NCBI GenBank assembly: GCA_000149265.1
Contig: CH002840.1
Location: forward strand, 593,526-657,525
Length of the DNA: 64,000 bases
Source: Ciona savignyi
Lineage: Eukaryota > Chordata > Ascidiacea > Phlebobranchia > Cionidae
Direction of reading: 5' to 3'
A program made the position numbers and the translations under genes. The notes under the pieces were generated by a model. It had not been told where the DNA came from and searched no databases. It was given only the letters and a program-made list of their open reading frames with translations. This document shows positions 36,001 to 45,500 of this stretch, piece by piece (within the stretch, counting starts at the first letter, position 1; each line of letters opens with the position of its first letter).

Positions 36001-37557
36001 ATGGACAGACGACTTAAGGAGCTTTCTTTCCAGGTATTATTAATACGCAAGTATCCGCAACGAAATCCTTTATTTGATTACTGGTAATCTTAAAACTGGC
36101 GTTTAATTGTAGGAGTCGCAATTATACTGATTTTTAAAACAATGTGTCGCCGAAATTAGACATTTTTGTTAAAAACTCACTTGGGAAGGCAAATGTCAAA
36201 TTCACAACCTATGTTTTCATGCCACATGTTAAGCATCTTTTCTTATAATGAAGGTAATATCAGTTCATATTAACCTACGGAACTTATCCAACGTTCCGCA
36301 AAAATTCTGTGTTGTTTATTTGCTTTAAATTCGGCCACACAATTGTCTAAATACTGAATGCACCGCGAGTGTATTTAATAACAATTAAAAAAATAAACTC
36401 TGCCCTAAACAAACTCAATGCTTCGCTCACAGGCTGATGAGGACCAGAAGAACCAAGTCAGAATGCAAGAACTCGTTGAGAAACTCCAACTGAAGTTGAA
36501 GCAATACAAGAAAATGGCAGAAGAAGCGGTAAATTGGAACACATATGTTTAAATACTTTGGGATTATAGAAGTACACATTGGGTTGGGTTGGGTTGGTTA
36601 AGGGCTCAACTTGATTGACGTAAAGTAGTTTGGTGAGCTAGTGCTTCACCTTTCAACTGTGTGGTTGTAGATTTAAAACTAGTCACTAACAAGTGATTTA
36701 TGTCCTTAGGCATGGTTTTGGACAGAAATCGTCTGAACCCAGTGTACTTTAGGGTCACGACCAAAACTAAAAGAACATTTAATTACACACAACACAACGC
36801 AAATAGCTCCAGTAATGGTGGGTGCGAAGTAATCTGATAATTTTCAGTATGAGAACACACTATCCCATTTACAGGGACGACACACGAATATTTTACCCAT
36901 ATATTACCCAGCTTATACTGACATACACATCAAATGTATGTATTGTCCGGGCACTGAAGCTTCGTGACACTGTTTTCCAAGGCTGCTATTTTTTTTAACT
37001 CTTAATTTTGTTGCAAACCTAAATTTACCACCCCCATGTCACTACAGGAGGAACAAGCCAACCAAAACCTCGCGAAGTACAGGAAGGTGACGCACGAATT
37101 GGAGGAAGCCGAAGAAAGAGCCGAGATCAGCGAATCTGCACTGAACAAAGTCAGGACAAAGTCCCGATACATGGTAGGTTTCCACGCACACGATAGCAGA
37201 GTTGGTCTTATTAGATTTAGATTAAAGCTGAAATAAATCAAAATTCGTAATAGAATACCGTAGTCATTTTATTTGCATGCGGTGATTGTAAGTAAAGAAA
37301 TTCCTTCAAAAAAATCTTGGACTGCGTAATTGTTTTTAAATACTAATTGGTCCATCTACGTATGACGTTTTATAAACCTGAGCATTCAAACTTTTGCCTT
37401 TCTTTTTTCTTTCAGTTCTCTTTTTTCTAACTCTGTTCTTCTTTGTTTTCTTTCCACCTAACAGACGAGCTCTGCCGGCGGTGGTGGCGGAGGTGGTTAC
37501 TCCTACACTATCTCCAGAAAGGTGGTTACCACCAAAGGAGCCTCTTCTTCCTCTTAA
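15075..37557 (+). CDS. Striated-muscle-type myosin II heavy chain, 42 coding exons, 1954 aa
   Basis: This is an actin-based motor of muscle thick filaments. Coding exons: 15075-15105, 15321-15511, 15787-15930, 16214-16398, 16772-16967, 17036-17167, 17417-17551, 17746-17884, 18253-18371, 18710-18859, 19185-19355, 19798-19971, 20097-20223, 20637-20798, 21137-21239, 21393-21510, 22059-22195, 22572-22653, 23013-23186, 25715-25789, 26086-26238, 26632-26823, 27197-27342, 27775-27865, 28059-28202, 28395-28532, 28830-28937, 29274-29438, 29764-29844, 30289-30485, 31051-31183, 31462-31678, 32031-32176, 33422-33516, 33782-33974, 34212-34353, 34988-35175, 35419-35517, 35857-36033, 36433-36528, 37048-37173, 37465-37557. 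They sum to 5865 nt in frame. Motor motifs: P-loop GESGAGKT (185-192), switch I NNNSSRF (about 243-249), switch II DIAGFE (466-471), lysine-rich loop 2 (about 634-638), reactive cysteines SH2/SH1 C694/C704. An IQ region follows (about 806-830), then P835 starts the heptad rod. The last 30 residues are a Gly/Ser-rich nonhelical tail. The protein resembles skeletal/cardiac myosins rather than smooth or nonmuscle ones; the exact paralogue is not assigned. Confidence 0.95.
16470..16697 (+). repeat. Dispersed SINE-like repeat (family A) in myosin intron 4
   Basis: Carries ACCCAGTGTATTAATCTGTTC, CACACTGCAATAGCTGCGG and the end block TTCACAGGGATAAACATG. It ends about 75 bp before the exon that encodes the P-loop. 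Confidence 0.65.
18918..19138. repeat. AT-rich tandem repeat in myosin intron 10
   Basis: About six imperfect copies of a unit of roughly 38-39 bp, containing TCATTATAATATGTGCCAAT and TTAAAATATATTTAT. The copies are progressively diverged. Confidence 0.75.
19471..19713 (+). repeat. Dispersed SINE-like repeat (family A) in myosin intron 11
   Basis: Starts in the tRNA-like part (TCGAAAGTTTGTAGG, GAAACTGGTCGCTAGC) and continues through GTTGTGTTTTTGAGCAGGG and GCAACCCAATGGCGCGCAC. Confidence 0.6.
20312..20618. repeat. 44-bp minisatellite, about 7 copies, in myosin intron 13
   Basis: The unit begins CTGGTCATTTCTGACAAGTG and includes the palindrome CACCAGCACTGGTG. Two subtypes alternate in the later copies (TCATTTCTGACAAG and TTATTTTTGGAAAG), which suggests higher-order duplication of a two-unit block. 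The array stops about 20 bp before the acceptor of the exon encoding actin-binding loop 2. Confidence 0.9.
20868..21120 (+). repeat. Dispersed SINE-like repeat (family A) in myosin intron 14
   Basis: Contains AGCCGAAAGGTTGTTGAATCGAAACTGG, TTTAGCAGACATTGCC and ACACATTGCAATATG. The 3' block GATTGCCTGTGTAATAAC is degraded. Confidence 0.6.
21625..21900 (+). repeat. Dispersed SINE-like repeat (family A) in myosin intron 16
   Basis: Starts TTGTCTTTTAGCCGAAAGGTT, lacks most of the TTGGGCAAGG block, and keeps GTAACCCAGAGGTAGGC and the end block GATCACAGGGATAAA. Confidence 0.6.
22275..22555 (+). repeat. Dispersed SINE-like repeat (family A) in myosin intron 17
   Basis: Contains GTTGTGTCCTTGGGCAAAT, GGGGATTGATGGGTTCTACT and CACTGCAATAGCTACGGTAAC. 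The 3' third is degraded, and the copy stops just before the acceptor of the IQ-region exon. Confidence 0.6.
23187..24600. other. Myosin intron 19, 5' part
   Basis: This is the upstream half of the longest myosin intron (2528 bp). It is AT-rich and holds no family A repeat. An AATAAA occurs at 23449-23454. Open frames near 23200-23451 and 24208-24411 lack recognisable features. The 3' part would hold the promoter and 5' UTR of the nested ORF if that is a real gene. Confidence 0.5.
24684..25589 (+). CDS. Intronless nested ORF inside myosin intron 19, unknown protein, 301 aa
   Basis: An uninterrupted frame starts at an ATG and ends at TAA, with an in-frame TGA a few codons before the ATG. It is far longer than chance frames elsewhere in the window. 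The product is hydrophilic and Ser/Asn/Asp/Glu-rich, with a basic N-terminus ([20 protein letters not shown]), a central KLKELRNRY segment, and a short hydrophobic end (about residues 280-300). An AATAAA follows 46 bp after the stop. It shares the myosin strand, lies wholly within the intron and ends 125 bp before exon 20. I recognise no family. It could be an independent nested gene, an old retrocopy, or an alternative-promoter product; codon use looks coding-like. The hydrophobic end could instead be a read-through past an unseen donor. Confidence 0.6.
   Translation: MNDETLVIRRRSRRNNRNSQDRELERILTQQAETTNVTGTYVSKQVTTEVKTLHSVARLRGSHNTSGRIPKLSDSTSSSDLLSMPQSKELESLSDKSFDVVATSDENEGNDRRTRLEDKIHANDGGAVGGGRRMSSHTASKLKELRNRYIHDDSNNQSFLSEEDLIFTEDRIDNSLVGRVTESCEENRNNTDTVSSWLNTCENFEEDTSNSLVDVTSPRSPSCSSEQQQTIEADLVEPVVVNELVVKAVHVDENSNSRVPPMQQYKICFEVDNNGCRIKHSITCLLTTCLWAFGIQTIHFG
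25635..25640 (+). promoter_or_regulatory. AATAAA after the nested ORF
   Basis: A canonical hexamer 46 bp downstream of the nested ORF stop and 75 bp upstream of myosin exon 20. If used, it would give the nested gene a very short 3' UTR. The myosin transcript must bypass it. Confidence 0.5.
25925..26078 (-). repeat. Dispersed SINE-like repeat (family A), partial, in myosin intron 20
   Basis: Reverse copy with ACCCATTTATTCACTGGGTTTGG and ACTAACTAGCGACCATTATTG. It stops immediately before the acceptor of exon 21. Confidence 0.55.
26290..26440 (-). repeat. Dispersed SINE-like repeat (family A), partial, in myosin intron 21
   Basis: Reverse copy with CCCATTATTCCTATGGGTTTAAG and GACTAGTAAGTGACCAGTTTCAA. 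Confidence 0.5.
26985..27120 (-). repeat. Dispersed SINE-like repeat (family A), degraded, in myosin intron 22
   Basis: Reverse copy recognisable by TATTGTAGTGTGTTGTGTGTAAT, CTTGCCCAAGTATACAACCG and the CTAGCCAACCGCCAGTTTGAA stretch. Confidence 0.5.
27353..27452. other. Assembly gap (100 N) in myosin intron 23
   Basis: The run of N starts 10 bp after the donor of exon 23. Phase continues correctly into exon 24, so no coding sequence need be missing. The round length suggests a gap of unknown size. Confidence 0.99.
29990..30175 (-). repeat. Dispersed SINE-like repeat (family A) in myosin intron 29
   Basis: Reverse copy with GAGCTATTGTATAATTC, GGTAGAACCCATCATTCCACT and CACACAACTGACTACATAGCG. 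Confidence 0.6.
30555..30805 (-). repeat. Dispersed SINE-like repeat (family A) in myosin intron 30
   Basis: Reverse copy with GAGCTATTGTAATGTGTTGTAGG, TTATCCACTGGATTCAAG and CTAGCTAGCGACTAGTTTTGA. Confidence 0.6.
31765..32000 (+). repeat. Dispersed SINE-like repeat (family A) in myosin intron 32
   Basis: Begins AATGGGTTAGTGTGTAGCCTTTTAGCC, then GTGTTCTTGGGCAAGG, and ends near CATGTGTTAACGCCCCTTGTG. The head and middle are well preserved. Confidence 0.6.
32177..33421. other. Myosin intron 33 (1.25 kb), possible decayed DNA transposon
   Basis: TAGGGATGCGCTAAAACG at 32735-32752 resembles a hAT-type terminus, and CCGGTTAG..AACCGGAT sequence follows. A second copy of that terminus was not found. 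A direct duplication of TTCATTATTGGACGTGAATA occurs at about 32939-32984. No exon is recognisable. Confidence 0.35.
36625..36905 (+). repeat. Dispersed SINE-like repeat (family A) in myosin intron 40
   Basis: Contains GTGCTTCACCTTTCAACTGTGTGG, TTATGTCCTTAGGCATGG, GAACCCAGTGTACTTTAGGG and CATTTACAGGGACGACAC. Confidence 0.6.
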
Positions 37558-37741
37558 ACTACCCTCCTGAACCCCCTACCGACCCCTGATACCGGAGTGA
37601 GTGATTCAGGTGGTCGACCTCTCTTCTTAATCCTTACCGTCTGTTCTTTCTCACGCAGATTCTCTCTTTTTTCTTATTTCTTCATCTTCCATCGCCATTC
37701 AGTTAAACGACGTCCCTTCACACTTGTGTTGAAATATCCAG

Positions 37742-38170
37742 ACGAGTCTCATCACCGAGTCGGCCTCTCGCGATCAGCATGACGTCAGCGGCTCGGTTAC
37801 GTCACTGCATTCGTCATTCACCCTAACCCAGGCCAGCAGCAACCAGCAGTTCGAGTCCAGCACACCAAGTCATATCATAGCGGCAGCGGTGCGATACGCA
37901 TCGAAGGTTAATCCCCGCCTGGACTTCAAAGAAGCCGAAGCTGCTACGATTCAGCAGCTATGTCACCACGGAATGACGTCATCGTATTCATCGGACTTAA
38001 ACGAAATTCGCGGATTCGCGACGACTTCGCCCATTCAGCCGAAACAATCGAACGATCACGAAGAAGTTGGTAACTCCCCTAGTGACGTCAATCAAATGAA
38101 ATACGTCAGCAAAACGTCATCAAGCGCGTCATATTCCTCAAGGAGTTCAGTCACGGAAGAGATGGAATAG
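37742..38170 (+). CDS. Candidate alternative terminal exon of the myosin gene (142-aa tail)
   Basis: An open frame runs 143 codons from an acceptor (AAATATCCAG|ACGAG) to TAG. Its phase matches exon 41 (37173), so splicing 37173 to 37742 would replace the 30-residue tail with a 142-residue tail starting TSLITESASRDQHD. The tail is Ser-rich, contains KEAEAATIQQLCHH and ends SSVTEEME. The usual terminal exon also starts with ACG AG (TS). Alternatively this is only 3' UTR: no AATAAA occurs between 37557 and 37742, and a strong donor (GGA|GTGAGT at 37597) after the short-form stop could splice to the same acceptor within the UTR. Transcript reads would decide. Confidence 0.4.
   Translation, partial: TSLITESASRDQHDVSGSVTSLHSSFTLTQASSNQQFESSTPSHIIAAAVRYASKVNPRLDFKEAEAATIQQLCHHGMTSSYSSDLNEIRGFATTSPIQPKQSNDHEEVGNSPSDVNQMKYVSKTSSSASYSSRSSVTEEME
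37780..38090 (+). promoter_or_regulatory. Cluster of three TGACGTCA (CRE-type) octamers
   Basis: Perfect palindromic octamers occur at 37780-37787, 37974-37981 and 38083-38090, with near matches (TACGTCA) at 37798 and 38102. They fall in different frames relative to the candidate alternative tail, which argues against a coding cause. CREB/ATF-type factors bind this sequence. The location in the last exon is unusual for an enhancer. Confidence 0.3.
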
Positions 38171-38580
38171 ACGTGGACCTCTGGTGTCGGAATTTCCGCC
38201 AGTATAGTGATTGTGTTAGCGGCGGTGTAACTAGAATGAGACTGAACACCTCGATATAATTCGTTGTAGCAGGAAATGCATTTAACCGCAGTTCGCATTC
38301 GCACCGCATTGCTATATATTCCCATTTCAGTCGCCATTGAACAATGACATCACTTCATGCACTTTTTATATCTCGTGTATCACAATACATTTACCATGTG
38401 CAGCAAGAATCTTCGTTATAGAATATTCTAGTTTAGGAAAGGATAGAATAATCATGTTTACCCCCGTGATTGGGAAAAACAATCGTCACCTTATCTATGG
38501 TCCACTGTCGGATTAATTAGCCATTTTCACCAGAAGATGACTGAGCGGCGTTTGAAATAGGTAGGGCTGATATGACAAAA

Positions 38581-38586
38581 AATAAA
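38581..38586 (+). promoter_or_regulatory. Probable myosin poly(A) signal
   Basis: First clear AATAAA downstream of either possible myosin stop. It would give a 3' UTR of about 1 kb for the short form or 0.4 kb for the long form. Confidence 0.5.
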
Positions 38587-38607
38587 TGCTGTACTGGATC
38601 GTAAATC

Positions 38608-38895
38608 CTACTGAGCTCGGTGGGTTAGTGAGTCGCCTTTCAGCCGAAATGTGGCATGTTCAAAACTGATCGTTAGATATAGTCGGTTGTGTCCTTGGGA
38701 AAGGCATTTAACTTACATTGTATGAACCTAGCAGATTAATAGTTTCTTCAAATTTAAAGAAACTTGTGAATTATACACAACACACTACAATAGCTCTGGT
38801 TAACCAAAGGTGGGCGCATGGTGATTTGACGATTGCCCGTGTGTTAAACCCATTGGTTTTCACTTTAACGGGGATAAACACATGAATATATAATC
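38608..38895 (+). repeat. Dispersed SINE-like repeat (family A), well preserved
   Basis: Shows the family layout clearly: GGTGGGTTAGTGAGTCGCCTTTCAGCCG, then TTGTGTCCTTGGGAAAGGC, ACACACTACAATAGCTCTGG, GGTGGGCGCATGGTG, GACGATTGCCCGTGTG and AACGGGGATAAACACATG. Confidence 0.7.
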
Positions 38896-39588
38896 CTAAA
38901 TTACAGCACAAATTGTTGGTCAGCAAAAAACACGTTTGTCTCTAACTTATAGTTTAGAAGGATTGGGTAGGATATTTATGTTTATTAAACCAAGTGAGTG
39001 GGAAAGCGCATGGGTTTGTTAACACCTTATAGCAATCGTTTTAGATCACATAGCGTCCATCGTCGGGTTACCGAAGCTATTACATTATGTTGTGTATGAT
39101 TTAGATATTCCTTCAATTCGGTAGAACATTTTTAAAAGGTACTCATAACTGAACCTGACAAATGTCTTGGTGAGTCAGTACATAGTCTTTCAGCGGGAAA
39201 GTTCAAGAGTGTTAAGTTATTAATATATATAATGTAATATTTTGTAATTAATTCAGGTTAGTAATCGCACTCGCTTATAATCATATACTACGTAAAGATT
39301 TAATTTTTATTAAGGTGAGCCGGTCAAAATACCGTATATTGTGCAAAAATCTGAAAAAATACTTTAAAACAGATTTGACCAATAGTACAAAATGGAAATG
39401 TCGTATTCCTACCCTAAATAGAATATTAAGAAAAAAATATTGTACTACAGCCACTGTGGTTAAAGTGTCTAGTGCCAAAGCAGTTCTATCAGTTGTATGA
39501 GAGCAGAGCAGTAAAGTGGACTTCCCACTAATTTTTTAATATTAAGTTAATCTAACTTGTTGCATTTGAAAAAGATCTTAAGGTTGCA
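38896..39588. other. Intergenic region upstream of CSN1
   Basis: Contains the inverted family A copy (38965-39150) and about 400 bp of unique AT-rich sequence up to the proposed CSN1 start. No TATA box is placed with confidence. The open frame at 39315-39500 shows no features. Confidence 0.5.
38965..39150 (-). repeat. Dispersed SINE-like repeat (family A), 3' half
   Basis: Reverse copy that pairs with the forward copy at 38608-38895 as a large inverted repeat with a short spacer. It contains CGTCGGGTTACCGAAGCTATT and ATTATGTTGTGTATGAT. Confidence 0.6.
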
Positions 39589-42500
39589 ATGCCGTTATCC
39601 ACACTTGGTCTCTTCAATTCTATGTCACTACCGGTATTTATAATTGTTTGTAGACTACATATTTCATTGTTTGGACAGTCTGCACCAAAATGTTATGGGG
39701 GTGTTAAGTAGTCCACTAGCTGGTCGGCGTTGTTCTTGGTTACGATATTATCGGACTTTGGTAAATTACGAGTCTCCCATCCAATAAACACAGTTCAAAA
39801 TAGAATAATATATTTACGTTTATCATTATAAATAGGAAAACCCAAGAAATGTTTTAACTTATTTGCAATGTATTGTGTATGATTGAGGCATTTATTCAAT
39901 AAAAATCTACCGGCTCAAATGTATAAAAATCACCTGCTCTTTAAAACAATCTTTAGTTTAAAACTAAGTAAAATTATCTCTATCACTGTAGTTAATATAT
40001 GTAGTTCCTAATTTTCTCCTTTAGTGTTTACCAGTTATTAATTCACCGTTTTTCTGCAGAGCTTAGCAGTCGAACCAATGCAAGTGGACGTGGAACCACC
40101 GGAACTCAATCAGCAGGAAGCAAACTTCACCGTGGAATCTCCGACATTGGTTTGTATTACCAACAGCTTCTTTTTGTGATATGGGCTCACTTTAGACTTA
40201 AAGAGTGTAGAACCAATTGTTTATTATTTTCCGTACAGCATCATATACCATGTTATTTGCATCCTTAAAATAGGTTGAAATTTCTAGAAATTTTGTAATT
40301 CGAAAAAAGCACATATGTTATAATTATTTTATGTCAAACTTTCCGTGCATCAACCCAGGATTTGGACGCATATGCTGCAGCTTATTCGGGAATAATGAGG
40401 ATTGAACGTCTTGTGTTCATTGCAGATCATGCTCCCACACTTAAAATTGATGCATTGCGGTATTTATGATTTGGTCTTTTTATATTGACGAAAATATATT
40501 GTAGATGGGATCATGATGGAGGAATATAATATGTTTTAATAAATTATCTGTGATTGTTAAAAGAGTGGTTTTTGATACATAATTTTACCTTTATTTATTT
40601 GTTTATATATAATATACATATATTTAACTGCAGTTGTTTCAAATAAATTTTTACTTTTTTTGCCGTGTTTTCAGAGATAAGACTGTCCATAGATTTTAAA
40701 TGGTACATTTCAACCAGAGAAAGTTCACAGTGTATCTACTAGCTCAGTACTTACAAACTTACAATAATGTAATATCAAATGGAGAAATGACTTAATACCT
40801 TATTACAGAATGGCTTGTGCGTATGTAAAGAAGACAATAAATGTATCATACTACCAAGAAATCCATGAAAAATTGGTCGAAGCAATTAGGTAATTGTATT
40901 TAGCGGTTGTACAGGGAACTTTATTTATGCGTGGAGCTGCGGTTGCTTTTGTTTATGTCTGTTCTCTCTTTGCGGGGATGTATCATCTTCAAGTTATAGA
41001 TGAGAACATTTGGAAAGAGAGGGAAATTATCATTATTCATGCTTTGATCCTAATGTGGCCATGGTTTTGAAATCCAATCCACTGGCGATATCTCGGAATG
41101 ATACATAAAGTTCAAAAATCAACTAATAATATTATTAAACTTATATCTAACTATAGCGCCATTTTAATAAATCTGTATAGTGCTCGAAGGTAGGCCTACT
41201 AAACCTGCATGGTAATAAAACGATACTTTCTGAAAAAACAATTTTTTTAGTCAAATTTTTAATCTCAAATTGAGCGCCGGTTTTAAAGTGTGATGTAAAT
41301 GTAAATCGACATCAAATCTTCAAGCTGGTGATAATGTACCTTATAGTTGTGTTTCAATCTTAGTCATATTTGCAGCAATGAAGGAAGTACACACCCCAAT
41401 CAGCTTCCAACTCTCGACCAATTCTGGATCGAACAGACTTCAAAACACGCGAGTACCCTGCTTGAAAAATTAGACATGGACTTAAAAAACTGCAAAAGCA
41501 ATTCAATTAAAGAAAGCATAAGGTTTGGAATAATAATTAGTCTAGTTTGACATAAACCTGTTGTTTTAATAGGTGACTTTTTAGTGGTCCAAGGTAAATT
41601 ATTTTTGTTATTTTTATGCATATTTGTATGATTTTATGTCTGTTTTTCATTGGGTTTATGTAGTTCTGTTTTATGTATAATATAATTCCCCTTGATTTTT
41701 GCTAATTTTAGATAGAACAAAATACCATGATATTCTTCGCTAAGTTTTTTCTCATTTAACCCATATTCTAATCTCACATTGAAGCAGAAAGTTTATTAAA
41801 AATTATCGAATAAATTGGTGTATTTCTGTGATTTGATTGATTCTGTAAAATGGCCAATGGAAAATGATCATATAATTTATTCCACATGTCTTTAGTTTTT
41901 TCACACATGTTTACCTTATGTCGTTATTATTTACATTACAATATTCTTAAAATTTCAACTCTATGCAATATATTTGTGTTTTTTTTACAAAGATTACCTT
42001 ATACATTATTCTTTTATATACTTCAATTTACCAATCCCTAGACAGTCAAAACACTTTGGATATTTTTAGTTAGTTGCATAAGGTTTTTACTTCTAATTAA
42101 AGCGTAAGTTTCATCAAAGGATTTTGTTTCCATATTTTAATGTATCATTATCTTGTGAATAGGAGGGGATATGATGACCTCGGCGGCCATTATCTCAACA
42201 TGGGGGATTTAAGTAACGCACTCAAGTGCTACAGCAAAGCAAGAGATTATTGCACTTGTCCCAAACACATTGTTAATATGTGCCTCAATGTTATAAAGGT
42301 GAGACAAAATGTGAATGTAGAGAAATAATTAGATGGAATATTTTTTATTTAAAATTTTATCAGGGTTCGAATTAAATTATGTATTCAAAACAATTTAGGA
42401 TCTATGCCAACTTTATTTAAAACAGAAGTTCCATTTCACCCAAAATTCATTTTCAGTTTTCTATTAATTAAAAAGTCCCAGAAGTTGAATAATAATACCT

Positions 42501-45500
42501 GACCATTGAGTTACTGAAGTTATTGTTGTGTGTAGTCTGTAGTGTGGGCACGGGATGCACATGTTGCATATGTCAACCTGATAAAAGGTGGTTTTACCCT
42601 TTTGTCTCCAAATTTCACAGACACAGTGAAAGTGCTGCAACTTATTTCAAATATTTTAATGAGTTTTAATAAAACTTAACTAGCCCTTTTCGTGGGCAAA
42701 GTTTCAAACCAATATTGAGCTCTTTGCTAAGAACAGTTTTTGAATATAATATGGTTAATGAATTGATTCCATTAACCATTTAGTCACAAACACAATTATA
42801 CCTCTACTTAACACCATTGTACATAGCCCCCATTTCCCCCATCATATATCAGGTATAAACTAGTCCATTTGAACTTGATTCAAAATAAATTGTTCGATTT
42901 TAATTTCCAGGTATGCGTGTTCCTTGGTAACTGGTCACACGTGTTTACCTTCGTTAACAAGGCTGAAGCAATTGGAGATTTTAATGAGAAGGAAAGAGAC
43001 CATCACCATATGGCTATCATTACCAAGTTAAAGTAAGATTTTAATCAAATTTTTCTCAAACATATGACATTTAATGTTATAAAAGCCCCTTTTATTCATT
43101 GCCATGATTATCATTTGTGCTTGAATTTGTTGGTTCTGTAATGTAGCATTTATTATCTTTTTAAGTTATAAATAAAATTATTTGGAAAGTGGGGGTAATT
43201 AACATCCATTTATTTGATTTAAATAAAATAGCCTTTATAAGTAAAAATCTGCTAAAGCGTCATTTCAAAATGGCACAATATGTTAATGTTGTGCACATTT
43301 CTTTTACTGGTAGTTAGTTGGACCATCAAGTATTGGACCAGGGCTTTTTAAACTGTTAAGCTCAAGACCCTCTTTCTGAGACCCATCTTCATGTTTAAAA
43401 TTCTAAACAGATTAAAGATACATTTTTAAAACAGATCGAAATATAGAACTCCAGTTTAAGAAGCCCTGTTCGGACAATAGTTTAAGCTGTACTAGTTTTG
43501 GGTAGAATCGGTTTTGGGTTTCCTTTGGCGATTCGTGTGCTGATAAGAGTCCTTGGCGATAACATTAAATGTTTTCTATTTGTTCCAGCTGTGCTGCAGG
43601 ACTAGCACAGCTTGCCACCGGAAAATATAAAATGGCCGCCAAAAGTTTCCTTCAAGCCTCTGTGGATCACTGCGACTTCCCAGAAGTATGTGTTCCTCAA
43701 TATTTTTATTTTAATTAATGTGTTTTTGGACCCTTTGCAAATCACAATACTATGCACTTTAAATATAGTAAAACAATGGAAGCGGGAAAAAATGGCAAAG
43801 AGAACAGTTGTTACCGCATTGAATGCAGTGATTTATAACAATTTAAGAAAGTATGCAGACCCAATTGTAAAACCCAAACAAAATCACCAAAAAAATTAAA
43901 CAATTTGTAAAATATTAGGTAGCAGTTTAAAGGTGCTAAATTTTAAATATCTGGTTAAAGGATAGGCATATACAAAGTTACCATCGAATACTTTATAACC
44001 ATTTTACTGTTACCGCAGCTATTTCAATGTTTTGTATATGTTTGAGACATTACTTCTGTACTGGTCTCTGCAATGTCTGCTGTTGCCGAAAAAACACAAT
44101 CGACCAGTTTTTATCCTGCAACATTTTGACTAAAAGCAAAACACTTTTAACCAAGATATTTGGCCGGGAATGCTTTTAAGTGTAGAAATTTATTGTGTCA
44201 ATTTTCTTTTGGGGCATGTTAACAAATTTGTACTTGTTTAAATATTGGTTCCCTTTGATTCTGAAGAATTCGATTTTACGTTTTTTTTCTGCGTCACGCT
44301 AGTGAATTATATGGCCATGCTAGGTACTTTAACTTTTACTAAACATAAAAAATAGTAATTTCTAACTCTCTGTCCATATATATCCAGCTACTGTCCCCAA
44401 ATAATGTTGCCGTGTATGGAAGCCTCTGTGCGCTTGCAACATTCAGCAGGGAAGAATTGCAATCCCAAGTCATTTCAAGCAGGTACGTTCAACGTTTCAT
44501 TATGATGTTCATGTTTTGTTGCAGTGAATGGGAATTTATGACGTAAATAATCAGGAGATGACCATGTTCCCACCGCTAGGCTACTGCAGCTGCAGCTGCA
44601 GCTATCAGTGCTTTGTGTATGATTGAGACATTAGTAAAAGCCATTATTCCACTAATTTCAATTTAGACGGCGTCCCCTAATTGTTTTGCCCAAGGACACA
44701 ACAAATTAACCAGCAAACAGTATAAATCTTAAAACCTTTCTAAAGAAAGGTGATTAAATAAACTATTTGGTCGGACTACCTAATAATGTGGGCTTGCTGG
44801 GGGTAGTGGAACCATGTTTAATTAATTATTATGTAAAAACCGCACCCTTTTCAGTATATGAAATATTAATATTTAGATGAACATTAAACTTTCTTTTCAG
44901 TTCATTTAAACAGCTTCTGGAACTGGAGCCAACAATCCGAGAAATCGTGTTTGCATTTTACAAGTCGCAGTACGGGAAATGCCTTCTTCTACTAAGCAGT
45001 GGAAGAGAGAATCACCTTCTGGATCTCTATCTATCACCGCATGTCGATCAACTTTGCACAAAGATTCGTTGTCGAGCGTTGATCCAGGTATTTGCATGGT
45101 GTGACTACCATGTCTGTTATGGGAAGCCTTCTATGCTTTTTAACTGTTATACTGGCCATCTGTTTTTATATGTGGTTATTTATTGTCGGGTTTTAACTAC
45201 TGTAGTTTTGCCTTTTTCAATATTCCTTTTTTAAATTATATATCCGTGTTTCTTTACTGTAACAAAAGAGTAATTAAGCTAAACTAAGCATTGTTTTTTT
45301 AAAACCACCAATTTAAAATTTGTATTTAAGTAACGTCAGCCAATTATAACTTCTGTAGTTTCGCTGTTTTTTTCTGCTTCAAATTTAATTACATATCTGT
45401 GGTAACACTTTTTAACGCAACAAAATAGCAAAAAGTAAAGTAAAGTTACTTCAAATTTATACCGGAGTTGCCATGACTGCGATGTAATCATCTTTACTGG

